Part shown: piece by piece, positions 33,001 through 40,893 of the stretch | How positions within the stretch are numbered: the first letter of the stretch is position 1 | How the letters are laid out: every line of letters starts with the position of its first letter | Source: a bacterium | GTDB lineage: Bacteria; Bacillota; Clostridia; Oscillospirales; Oscillospiraceae | Length of the DNA: 64,000 bases | NCBI GenBank assembly: GCA_004560375.1 | Contig: SFVC01000006.1 | Coordinates: 11,350-75,349, forward strand | Reading direction: 5' to 3' | Made by a program: the position numbers and the translations under genes | Notes under the pieces: generated by a model | Told to the model about the DNA's origin: nothing | What the model saw: the letters and a program-made list of their open reading frames with translations, nothing else | The model's database searches: none

Positions 33001-33207
33001 CCGGTGATGGACGGCTACGAGGCCACCCGGAGGATCCGGGCCTGCGGCCACCCCCGGGCCAAGGGCATCCCCATTGTGGCCATGACCGCCAACGCCTTCG
33101 CCGAGGACGTGCGCCACGCCCTGGACGCGGGGATGAACGGCCACCTGTCCAAACCCATCAACATGGACGCGGTGCGGGAGCTGCTGGGCCGCCTGCGGGA
33201 AGCGTAA
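30062..33207 (+). pseudogene. hybrid sensor histidine kinase, broken by a frameshift
   Basis: Two abutting frames make one hybrid kinase of about 1048 aa. Frame 1 (30062-32098): a REC-like N-terminal ~115 residues without clear phosphoacceptor surroundings, PAS domains about 130-250 and 255-375, a further sensor segment, and the H-box FLSNMSHDIRTPMNAIIG. It continues to the ATPase N-box NLLSNAIKYTPNGG. Frame 2 continues with D-N-G-I-G-M and G-T-G-L-G-M-A-I, then two receiver domains (ILVADDEEQ...LLDWKMPG; LVAEDNELN...LMDVQMPVMDG). The break is a G7 run at 32081-32087: one extra G (or two fewer) would join them. Either a sequencing error, a recent mutation or phase variation. No cognate regulator is adjacent. 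Confidence 0.85.
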
Positions 33208-33212
33208 CGGAT

Positions 33213-33250
33213 AAACAGGCCGTCCGGCAAAGCCGGACGGCCTGTTTTTT
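33213..33250 (+). terminator. intrinsic terminator after the kinase
   Basis: A 16-bp stem AAACAGGCCGTCCGGC with an AAA loop, followed by TTTTTT. Convergent with the transglutaminase gene. Confidence 0.9.
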
Positions 33251-33256
33251 CAGCCA

Positions 33257-35611
33257 TTACGGGCGGGGCATCCCCCAGACGTACCGGAACAGCAGCCGCC
33301 TCCACCACCTTGGCCCCACCGACAGCCGGGTGCGCTCTGTGTCCAGCAGCCCGGTGAGCCGGGCCAGCTCCTCCTCCGTGAGGGTGTAGGCGCTGTACTT
33401 GGCCTTTTCCGCCAGCTCCACCCCCTGGGGATCCGTCCGGCCGCCCCAGCGGGACAGCCGCTCCAGGCAGCGGTAGGCGTACAGCGCCGCCCGGTTCCGA
33501 TCCGGGTCGGCCAGCCGCTGTGTCCGATGGCGCTTGACGGCGAACTGGATCAGCCACAGCAGGCCGCACAGGCCCGCCAGCGCCGCCAGCCCCTTTCCCA
33601 CGGCCAGCAGGGCCGCCCACAGGCCTTGGGCGGGATCGTCCTCCCCTTCCCCCGGCCCCGCCGGGCCGCCCGGCCCCTGGGAGGGGGCGGGGGTCTCGCC
33701 GGGGTTGTCCGTGGGCTGGGGGGTGGGGGTGGCGTCCGCCGAGGCCAGGGGATCCGGGTTGTCCCCCCCGGGCTGGGCCAGCTGCTCGAAGGCGGCGGCG
33801 GGGGTGACCTCCACCGGATACCAGCCGAAGCCGTCCACCCAAACCTCCACCCAGGCGTGGGCCGCCCGGTCGGGCACGTCCACCTGCCGGCCGGGCTGGG
33901 CCACCGCCGTGAACCCGCTGACGTACCGGGCGGGGATGCCCATGGTTCTCAGCAGCAGGGTGGCGGCGGAGGCGTAGTGCATACAGTAGCCCCGGCGGCT
34001 CTCATTGAGGAAGTAGAGCACCGGATCCGTCCCCTCGGGGGCGGCGGGGGCGGACTGATCGTAGGCGCAGAAGGTGCTGAGGAAGTCGGCCAGCTGCCCG
34101 GCGTACCTGGGGGCGTCCCCATTGGAGAAGCTGGGCGCGCTCATATAGCGATCACCCAGCGCCCCCGCCGACCAGGCCATCCGGATCAGCGCCTCCAGCT
34201 CGCCCCACAGCTCCTCCGGCACGTCCAGGTAGTGGGCCTGGGCAAACCGGGCGTATTGGGCCGTGCCGGGGAACGATCCGTTGGCAAGTCTGGAAGAGAG
34301 GGCCCCCATCGCGTAGTCCAAGCGGATGCGGGTCAGATCGCCGGATTGGCTGAGATCCACAAAGGACAGGGTGTGGCTCCACTGGCCCTGCTTCCGGGCC
34401 AGGTAGGCGTCCTCCACCGGCAGGAAGCCCGACTCCTCCGCCCCCTCCTCCGGCAGGGTGAGGTGGTAGGGAGCGTAGACGCAGGTGCCCACCGCCCCCA
34501 CGTTGTCCACCATGGCGGTGTAGACCTGCCGCTCCCCCGCCGCCAGGGCGGGGAAATACAGGGGGAACAGCCGGGGGCTGTCCGTGGTGCTGTATTCCTC
34601 ATAGGTTCCCTCGGGCAGGGCCTTCCATACCCCGTCCTCATACGCCGCCAGCGACGAGCCCCGCAGGTACAGCCGCCCCTCGTAGTCGGCGGTCACCCGC
34701 AGCACCGTCCGGCCGGAGTAGTTCAGCGGCCCGGCCTGGGCCAGATCCGCCTCCTCCGCCGAACCCACGAAGGTAATGGTGGTGTGGAAGGGGCCGTTCT
34801 CCCACCGGGGGAGCCAGTCCGCCGCCCGGTTGGCCAGGTTGGCCAGATCCTCCTGGGCCTTCAGCGCCCAGGGGGGGCGGGTGTAGCCCTCCCGGGGGAA
34901 GATCAGGGTGAGGACGGCCAGCACCAGAGCCGACGCCCCCAGGGCGGCCAGGGTGAGCCGTCCCCGGGCGGAGGGCGCGGCCCACCGGCACAGGGAGGAG
35001 AGCAGCATGGCGCACCAGCAGGCGCACAGGGCCAGGAAGGCGGGCCAGCTGGGGTAGAGATCGGCCAGCAGCCCGGGCAGCAGGGGGGGCAGGGTGATCA
35101 GCGCCGCCATCCACCACCGGCGGGCCCGCACCACCACCCAGCCCAGAACCAGCGCCAGCAGGGCCAGAGCCAGGATCAGGAACAGCCGCACCGCCTCCCG
35201 CTGGGCCTGGAGGAGCAGGCCGGAGTTGTAGTCGAAGGTGCGGCCCCAGGTCACCCGGGAGGCGAACAGGTCGGCCACCGACTGGACAGTGAGGACGGCC
35301 CCGGCGGACACGGCCTGCCAGTTTCCCCACAGGGCCAGCCCCCACAGGGCGGCCAGCCCCCCCGCCGCCGTCCACCGGAACCGGGGCAGGCTCCACACAC
35401 ACAGCGACAGCAGGGCGAACAGCGCCGCCAGGAGCAGGAGCTGATCCCCCTGGGCGGCGGCCCAGTCCAGGGGCTCCATGAGGGCGGGGGAGATCCCGGT
35501 GCGGCCGTACAGGGACAGGAAGCTGGCCGTCAGCCCCAGCAGGGCGCACAGCAGCAGCAGCCCGTCCCCCAGCACGGACAGGGGGGAGAGGCGCTTTTCC
35601 TGATCAGCCAT
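33257..35611 (-). CDS. membrane-anchored transglutaminase-like protein (TgpA-like)
   Basis: 784 aa. Several N-terminal helices (about residues 15-230) anchor an extracytoplasmic core. The transglutaminase motif contains the catalytic Cys in RRGYCMHYASAATLLLRTMG and His in RAAHAWVEVWVDGFGWYPVEVTP. A Pro/Thr-rich linker (TPTPQPTDNPGETPAPSQGP) and one more helix near 650 precede a cytoplasmic C-terminal DUF4129-like tail. ATG 35611 follows GGAGGGG. It is the third gene of the MoxR-DUF58-transglutaminase unit, overlapping the DUF58 gene by 8 nt. Confidence 0.9.
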   Translation of the reverse strand: MADQEKRLSPLSVLGDGLLLLCALLGLTASFLSLYGRTGISPALMEPLDWAAAQGDQLLLLAALFALLSLCVWSLPRFRWTAAGGLAALWGLALWGNWQAVSAGAVLTVQSVADLFASRVTWGRTFDYNSGLLLQAQREAVRLFLILALALLALVLGWVVVRARRWWMAALITLPPLLPGLLADLYPSWPAFLALCACWCAMLLSSLCRWAAPSARGRLTLAALGASALVLAVLTLIFPREGYTRPPWALKAQEDLANLANRAADWLPRWENGPFHTTITFVGSAEEADLAQAGPLNYSGRTVLRVTADYEGRLYLRGSSLAAYEDGVWKALPEGTYEEYSTTDSPRLFPLYFPALAAGERQVYTAMVDNVGAVGTCVYAPYHLTLPEEGAEESGFLPVEDAYLARKQGQWSHTLSFVDLSQSGDLTRIRLDYAMGALSSRLANGSFPGTAQYARFAQAHYLDVPEELWGELEALIRMAWSAGALGDRYMSAPSFSNGDAPRYAGQLADFLSTFCAYDQSAPAAPEGTDPVLYFLNESRRGYCMHYASAATLLLRTMGIPARYVSGFTAVAQPGRQVDVPDRAAHAWVEVWVDGFGWYPVEVTPAAAFEQLAQPGGDNPDPLASADATPTPQPTDNPGETPAPSQGPGGPAGPGEGEDDPAQGLWAALLAVGKGLAALAGLCGLLWLIQFAVKRHRTQRLADPDRNRAALYAYRCLERLSRWGGRTDPQGVELAEKAKYSAYTLTEEELARLTGLLDTERTRLSVGPRWWRRLLFRYVWGMPRP

Positions 35612-36605
35612 GGCCGTCCCCTCCTTCCCCGGCGGAGATGTGGATCCGGAAGGCCGGAACACCGGCCCCCAGCAGCTCGGGATGATCGTCCAAGGCGGGG
35701 CCCGTCTCCCCCGCGGGGCCGGTGAGCAGGGCGGTGAGCAGCAGGCGGTACTCCCGCTCGTCGGACACGGGATGGAGCTGGGGCTCCCCCGCCCCGTCCA
35801 GCCACAGCACGGCGTGGGGCCGCTGGACGGACAGCAGGGCGCGGCTCATCCCCGTGACCCGATCCAGCAGCCCGTCCAGCGCCTCCGGCGTCCCGAAGCG
35901 ATCCAGGGTGAGCAGGGGCAGAGGAGTCACCGTCTCCCCCCGCTCCTTGACGATGAGCTCATCCCACTTGGAGGACAGCTTCCAGTGCACCGAGCGCAGG
36001 GGGTCGCCGGGGCGGTACTCCCGGAGCTCGTAGTCCTCCCCGGGGCCCCGGCGGGCGGCGTTCTGGGCCACGGGGCGGGCCCCCATCCCCTCCGGGATGT
36101 GGGGGGCCTCGGCCTGGGCGGGGATGGGGCGGCACAGCAGCCGGGCGGGGGCCGGGTCGGGCAGGCGCAGGCTGAACAGCCCCAGGTAGTCGCACACCCG
36201 GGCCCGCTCCGCCCGGAGCTCCAGCAGGCCGCAGTGATCGGTGACGGCGTCCGCCCGGGCGGGGCGGCGGCGGGCCACCCCGGTGAGCTTGAGCTTGGCC
36301 CGCTGGAGCTGGCCGGTGAGGAGGTTTTCCTCCGTCAGCCGCAGGGAGAGCCGGGCGATGGGCAGGCCGCCGGGTGTGTCGATCTCCACCGCCCACTGGG
36401 CCTGGCCCCCCCGCTCCAGGCCGGCGGGGCCGGCGGACAGGGTGAGGCGGCAGCGGAGCATCCCCGGCAGGGACAGGGCCAGGGACAGCAGGGGCAGGAC
36501 GATACACAGGGCGGTGAGGAACTGCCCCAGATAGTTGTTGTTGGTGATCTGGAACAGCAGGGCGGCCGTCAGCGCCCCGGCCCAGATCAGGCGCCGGATC
36601 CACAT
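35604..36605 (-). CDS. DUF58 protein
   Basis: 333 aa. Two N-terminal helices (about 8-28 and 32-48), then a beta domain. The DUF58 signature ELREYRPGDPLRSVHWKLSSKWDELIVKE is around 180-210, followed by a VWA-like C-terminal half. The ATG at 36605 comes 4 nt after the MoxR stop; a longer frame to 36677 shadows MoxR. A partner of MoxR ATPases in complex assembly or cell-envelope functions. Confidence 0.9.
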   Translation of the reverse strand: MWIRRLIWAGALTAALLFQITNNNYLGQFLTALCIVLPLLSLALSLPGMLRCRLTLSAGPAGLERGGQAQWAVEIDTPGGLPIARLSLRLTEENLLTGQLQRAKLKLTGVARRRPARADAVTDHCGLLELRAERARVCDYLGLFSLRLPDPAPARLLCRPIPAQAEAPHIPEGMGARPVAQNAARRGPGEDYELREYRPGDPLRSVHWKLSSKWDELIVKERGETVTPLPLLTLDRFGTPEALDGLLDRVTGMSRALLSVQRPHAVLWLDGAGEPQLHPVSDEREYRLLLTALLTGPAGETGPALDDHPELLGAGVPAFRIHISAGEGGDGHG

Positions 36606-36609
36606 AACG

Positions 36610-37548
36610 TCACCGCAGCCGGGGCGGGCGCACCGAGTCCAGCACCTCCCCGGCGATGTCCGCCGCCCGGGTTCCAACCTCCGCCGTCCCGGCGGGCAGC
36701 ACCAGCCGGTGGGCGATGGCGTCCGTCCAGATGTAGCTCACGTCCCCGGGCACCACGTAGTCCCGGCCCCGGAGGTAGGCCACCCCCCGGCACAGGGCGC
36801 ACAGGGAGATGGCGGCCCGGGGGCTGGCGCCCTGGGCCAGTCCCCGGTGGCTCCGGGTGGCCCGCACCAGCTGGAGGATGTACTGCAAAATCTCGTCGTC
36901 CACAAAGACCCGCTCCACCTGTGAGCGCAGCTCCGCCAGCTGGCGGGCGTCGGCGGCCTGGGCCACCTCCCCCATGGCGTCCCCCCGGAGCTTGCGCTGG
37001 AGCAGCTCCAGCTCGTCCGCCGGGGCGGGGTAGCCCATGGACAGCCGCAGGGCGAACCGGTCCAGCTGGGAGTCGGGCAGCAGCTGGGTGCCGGAGGCGC
37101 CGGCGGGGTTCTGGGTGGCGATGACCAGGAAGGGGTCGGGCACCGGGCGGGACACGCCGTCCACCGTCACCTTCCCCTCCTCCATGGCCTCCAGCAGGGC
37201 GGACTGGGTGCGGCTGGTGGCCCGGTTCAGCTCGTCGGCCAGGAACAGGTTGCACAGCAGCGCCCCGGGCTGGTACTCCATCTGACCCGTGGCCTTGTTA
37301 TAGAGGGAGAAGCCCGTCAGATCCGACGGCATCACGTCGGGGGTGAACTGCACCCGGTTGTATTTCAGGCCCAGGGCCTTGGAAAAGGCGATGGCCAGGG
37401 TGGTTTTCCCCACCCCGGGGATGTCCTCCAGCAGGAGGTGCCCCCGGGCCAGAATGGCCAGCAGGGCCTTCACCACAATGTCATCCTTGCCCACCACGGC
37501 CTTTTTGACCTCGCCCACCACCTGGGCGGCAAGCTGCTTTTCCATCAT
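36610..37548 (-). CDS. MoxR-family AAA ATPase
   Basis: 312 aa. Walker A EDIPGVGKTTLA (about 45-56), Walker B region LFLADELNRATSRTQSALLEAMEE, and sensor IATQNPAG, all standard for MoxR. Start: ATG 37548 with AAGGAAG 10 nt upstream; the in-frame GTG at 37557 lies next to that site. First gene of the operon. No strong promoter was recognised just upstream in the unusual 37.6-37.9 kb region. Confidence 0.94.
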   Translation of the reverse strand: MMEKQLAAQVVGEVKKAVVGKDDIVVKALLAILARGHLLLEDIPGVGKTTLAIAFSKALGLKYNRVQFTPDVMPSDLTGFSLYNKATGQMEYQPGALLCNLFLADELNRATSRTQSALLEAMEEGKVTVDGVSRPVPDPFLVIATQNPAGASGTQLLPDSQLDRFALRLSMGYPAPADELELLQRKLRGDAMGEVAQAADARQLAELRSQVERVFVDDEILQYILQLVRATRSHRGLAQGASPRAAISLCALCRGVAYLRGRDYVVPGDVSYIWTDAIAHRLVLPAGTAEVGTRAADIAGEVLDSVRPPRLR

Positions 37549-37736
37549 CGTTGTCACTTCCTTGGTAAACTGGGATGAGTTATTATATCAAAAAAAGGGG
37601 GGCTTGAACAGCCCCCCTTGCGGTTTGACAAAATTCGTGTTAAACTGACGGCGGCCCCGTAAAAAGGGCTGGGCTATGCACATCAACAAGTAGTTGACAG
37701 GCGGTCGGTCACATAACCCCGAAAGGGGGTGACTAT

Positions 37737-37814
37737 ATGCGGATCACGCTCCATATCGGACAGTATACTGTTACGATAATTGTGAAAAGCAGAAACCGCC
37801 ACTCTGGCAAGTGA
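37737..37814 (+). CDS. 25-aa basic/hydrophobic small ORF inside the RNA element
   Basis: ATG preceded by AAAGGGGGTGAC at good spacing. The ribosome site is the 3' arm of a hairpin (GTCAC-x-CCCC-GAAA-GGGG-GTGAC, 37709-37734), so translation is likely held back. The peptide alternates hydrophobic and polar residues (ITLHIGQYTVTIIVK) and ends basic (SRNRHSGK). The last codons and the stop lie in the hairpin at 37792-37821. No clear plus-strand promoter. The layout fits a type I toxin, but this is inference. Confidence 0.5.
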   Translation: MRITLHIGQYTVTIIVKSRNRHSGK

Positions 37815-37821
37815 CGGTTTC
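37792..37821 (+). terminator. stem-loop overlapping the small ORF's stop
   Basis: GAAACCGCCACT pairs with AGTGACGGTTTC with one C-A mismatch, followed by TTGTAACT. A possible weak plus-strand terminator; on minus it forms an internal stem of the RNA. Confidence 0.45.
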
Positions 37822-37885
37822 TTGTAACTAAGAAACTGGAAACCTTGTAGGGCCGACCGCTTGGTGCATAGCCCTTCTATTTGTC

Positions 37886-37914
37886 ATTATAGCGCGACGC
37901 CCGCGGTTTGTCAA
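37886..37914 (-). promoter_or_regulatory. perfect consensus promoter of the minus-strand RNA
   Basis: Minus strand TTGACA (37914-37909), 17-nt spacer, TATAAT (37891-37886): six of six in both boxes. The -35 overlaps the stop codon of the 69-aa gene. Confidence 0.85.
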
Positions 37915-38120
37915 GGCGCATCTCCGCGATCTGGTTCCGGCAGATCCACAAGCATATGCTTCACCAGCCCCTCGGGGGTTACAATCCGCTGAACTCTCTT
38001 TCCGGGCGGGATGACGGGATCGGTGAGCAAAAACTTTGTGCCAGATCCGATGTGACTTGTGCAGTCCCTTGCCTCATTGCTTTTGCGCTGGGGATCCTGA
38101 TGTTCATAGTCAATAGACAT
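37911..38120 (-). CDS. hypothetical protein, 69 aa
   Basis: A small polar protein beginning MSIDYEHQDPQRKSNEARDC. It has a single central Cys, a PGKRVQRIVTPEG segment and an acidic/Pro-rich end (DLPEPDRGDAP). No signal peptide or helix-turn-helix. The ATG at 38120 lies 11 nt after GAAGGGAGA; a frame extension to 38162 begins in the promoter. Lower GC than its neighbours, like the whole 37.6-38.5 kb stretch. Divergent from an XRE regulator. Function unknown. Confidence 0.6.
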   Translation of the reverse strand: MSIDYEHQDPQRKSNEARDCTSHIGSGTKFLLTDPVIPPGKRVQRIVTPEGLVKHMLVDLPEPDRGDAP

Positions 38121-38150
38121 TTTGAATAAGATCTCCCTTCTATGAGATAT

Positions 38151-38179
38151 ACTATAACACAAAAAATAAAGACTTTCAA
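38151..38179 (-). promoter_or_regulatory. promoter of the 69-aa gene
   Basis: Minus strand TTGAAA (38179-38174), 17-nt spacer, TATAGT (38156-38151). Confidence 0.7.
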
Positions 38180-38221
38180 TCTATATGTAAGATTTTATGT
38201 GCGTTCCGAATTGCCCGCCTT

Positions 38222-38244
38222 CTCTGTAAAATACATATACAGAG
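38222..38244. promoter_or_regulatory. inverted repeat at the XRE gene start
   Basis: CTCTGTA and TACAGAG separated by 9 nt, overlapping a TGTAAAAT extended -10-like box (38226-38232) and ending next to the ribosome site. A candidate operator for the XRE protein. Confidence 0.55.
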
Positions 38245-38256
38245 GGAGGTGGCGGT

Positions 38257-38487
38257 TTGAAGGCGGAATATGAAAGTCGCTACATTCAATTTGGGCTGAA
38301 TGTGGTCTATTACCGTAAGAAAAATCGTTTGTCGCAATCTGTGCTGGCTGAGTTTATTGATGTGCACCCCACCTATATCAGTAGGATTGAACGGGGGTTG
38401 GTAGGCCCCTCCTTCGATGTGCTGTTCAAATTGTGTGACGTGCTTCGGATTGAACCCAAACAACTCTTTGACTTCAGGGAAGATTAA
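38257..38487 (+). CDS. XRE-family transcriptional regulator
   Basis: 76 aa: FGLNVVYYRKKNRLSQSVLAE, FIDVHPTYISRIERGLVGPS and LFKLCDVLRIEPKQLFDF form a standard HTH_3 domain filling the protein. It starts with TTG, six nt after GGAGGT; no in-frame ATG or GTG fits. Lower GC than the surroundings. Divergent from the 69-aa gene, which it may regulate; the pair and the RNA element next door may have arrived together. Confidence 0.88.
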   Translation: MKAEYESRYIQFGLNVVYYRKKNRLSQSVLAEFIDVHPTYISRIERGLVGPSFDVLFKLCDVLRIEPKQLFDFRED

Positions 38488-38488
38488 A

Positions 38489-38524
38489 AGGACGCGGGGG
38501 CAGCTCCCTCCGCGTCCTCTTTTT
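38489..38524 (+). terminator. bidirectional terminator between the XRE gene and hflX
   Basis: AGGACGCGG..CCGCGTCCT stem (38489-38518), TCTTTTTTG on plus and TTTTAATC on minus. Confidence 0.8.
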
Positions 38525-38532
38525 TGTGTTCC

Positions 38533-39795
<1,263 letters not shown>

Positions 39796-39825
39796 ACAGA
39801 GTAAACTACCTCGTTTTCTTTGGAA

Positions 39826-40326
39826 TTATACCTTTTCCAGCGCCTCCACGATCTCGCCCCAGTACATGGTGTGGTAGTCGCCCTTGTACCACTTGTCCTT
39901 CACGTCCGCGGGCATGAGGGCGGGATCCATGGGCATCGCCATCCGCTTGCGGCACACCAGCACCAGCTGGGCCTGCTCAAAGTAGGGGGCGTTCCCCGCC
40001 CCGGCGGCCACGGTGAAGCCGCACTCCTTCACCTTGTCCACGTCCCGGCCGCTCTTGGAGCCGCACAGGCTGAGCTGGGGGCGGTACTCCTCCCCGAAGA
40101 AGGACAGGGTGAAGTATCCGGCCCCGTCCACAAACTCCTTGGTATACCGCTGGGGGCGGAGATAGCAGGTGGCCATGGGCGCCCCCCACAGCACCCCTAA
40201 GCCGCCCCAGGAGGCGGTCATGGTGTTGAGCCGCTCCGGGGTGCCGGCGGTAATGAGCATCCACTGATCGCCGATGGCGGCAAAGGGGTTCAGGGCCAGG
40301 GACTTGGGATCGACCTTCTGGAACAT
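39826..40326 (-). CDS. flavin reductase family protein
   Basis: 166 aa, split-barrel FMN-binding fold: WMLITAGTPERLNTMTASWGGLGVLW near the N terminus, YTKEFVDGAGYFTLSFF and CGSKSGRD. The ATG follows CAGGAGGTATCCC. Probably an NAD(P)H:flavin oxidoreductase; the physiological partner is unknown. It lies between rpmE and hflX on the same strand; the gap to hflX is 30 bp. Confidence 0.88.
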   Translation of the reverse strand: MFQKVDPKSLALNPFAAIGDQWMLITAGTPERLNTMTASWGGLGVLWGAPMATCYLRPQRYTKEFVDGAGYFTLSFFGEEYRPQLSLCGSKSGRDVDKVKECGFTVAAGAGNAPYFEQAQLVLVCRKRMAMPMDPALMPADVKDKWYKGDYHTMYWGEIVEALEKV

Positions 40327-40389
40327 GATGGGATACCTCCTGATTTTATATGGTCTCTTATTATATGCGGGACAGGGTGAAAAAGAGAA

Positions 40390-40416
40390 AGACCCGCTGC
40401 CGTGTGCAGCGGGTCT
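40390..40416 (-). terminator. intrinsic terminator of rpmE
   Basis: AGACCCGCTGC stem with a 5-nt loop, followed by TTTCTCTTTTTC on minus, 16 nt after the stop. Confidence 0.9.
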
Positions 40417-40431
40417 TGGAGTGACAGGGTT

Positions 40432-40632
40432 TCAGCCCAGGCCGAACTTCTTGTTGAAGCGGCTGACGCGTCCGCCGGTATCCACCATCTTCTGCTTACC
40501 GGTGTAGAAGGGGTGACACTTGGAGCAGACTTCCACCTTGATGTCCTTCCTGGTCGAGCCAGTCTCGATGACGTTGCCGCACGCGCACGTAATGGTGGTG
40601 TGGTTGTAGCTGGGATGGATGCCTTCCTTCAC
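40432..40632 (-). CDS. rpmE: 50S ribosomal protein L31 (zinc-binding form)
   Basis: 66 aa. Four zinc cysteines in CAC (about 16-18) and CSKC (36-39), then [25 protein letters not shown], the universal L31 C terminus. The GTG start at 40632 follows AGAGGTG. Its leader has a small GAAGCC/GGCTTC hairpin near 40659-40675. The zinc form implies normal zinc supply; a zinc-free paralogue may exist elsewhere. Confidence 0.97.
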   Translation of the reverse strand: MKEGIHPSYNHTTITCACGNVIETGSTRKDIKVEVCSKCHPFYTGKQKMVDTGGRVSRFNKKFGLG

Positions 40633-40700
40633 AGGGATTCACCTCTTTCTGTCGATGAAAAGTCCGGAAGCCGCGAGGGCTTCTTTTAAACGCAAACCGT

Positions 40701-40729
40701 ATCTTATCATGTCCCGGGGGAAAATGCAA
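40701..40729 (-). promoter_or_regulatory. rpmE promoter
   Basis: Minus strand TTGCAT (40729-40724), 17-nt spacer, TAAGAT (40706-40701). Confidence 0.7.
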
Positions 40730-40826
40730 GTACTTTTTTTCATTCCCAGGATCTTTCTTTTTCAGCCGCCCCGGCGGCCGGAGCGCCGCGGGAGAAAAGT
40801 ATTTTCCCGAATTGACCGCCACGCCC

Positions 40827-40855
40827 TTGCCTTTGCCGCCGCAATTTGATATAAT
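40827..40855 (+). promoter_or_regulatory. gdpP promoter
   Basis: TTGCCT (40827-40832), 17-nt spacer, TATAAT (40850-40855). Likely start of the long co-directional run to metG. Confidence 0.75.
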
Positions 40856-40893
40856 CTTTTATCTATGGGAAAATGGGAAACGAGGTGTGCGCG

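Larger units (their letters stand above)
37671..37874. repeat. inverted repeats bounding the RNA element
   Basis: 11-bp arms (37671-37681 and 37864-37874) plus inner 8-bp arms (37701-37708 and 37853-37860). No flanking direct repeat of the kind left by transposition was found by eye. Confidence 0.65.
37661..37880 (-). ncRNA. candidate structured RNA, antisense to a small ORF
   Basis: Predicted transcript of about 220 nt from a perfect promoter (37914-37886) to TTTTT at 37665-37661. Its ends pair: GGGCTATGCAC (37874-37864) with GTGCATAGCCC (37681-37671), then GCGGTCGG (37860-37853) with CCGACCGC (37708-37701). A TCAAC/GTTGA hairpin is bulged on the 3' side. Inside are at least two more stems: GAAACCG.CACT/AGTG.CGGTTTC and GTCAC..CCCC/GGGG..GTGAC. 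No credible frame on this strand. It does not match a class I can name. Confidence 0.55.

Noticed and set aside
37661..37880. The RNA element as a tRNA or 6S RNA.
   Set aside because: No cloverleaf or CCA-type end, and the interior is multi-branched rather than a rod with one open bubble.
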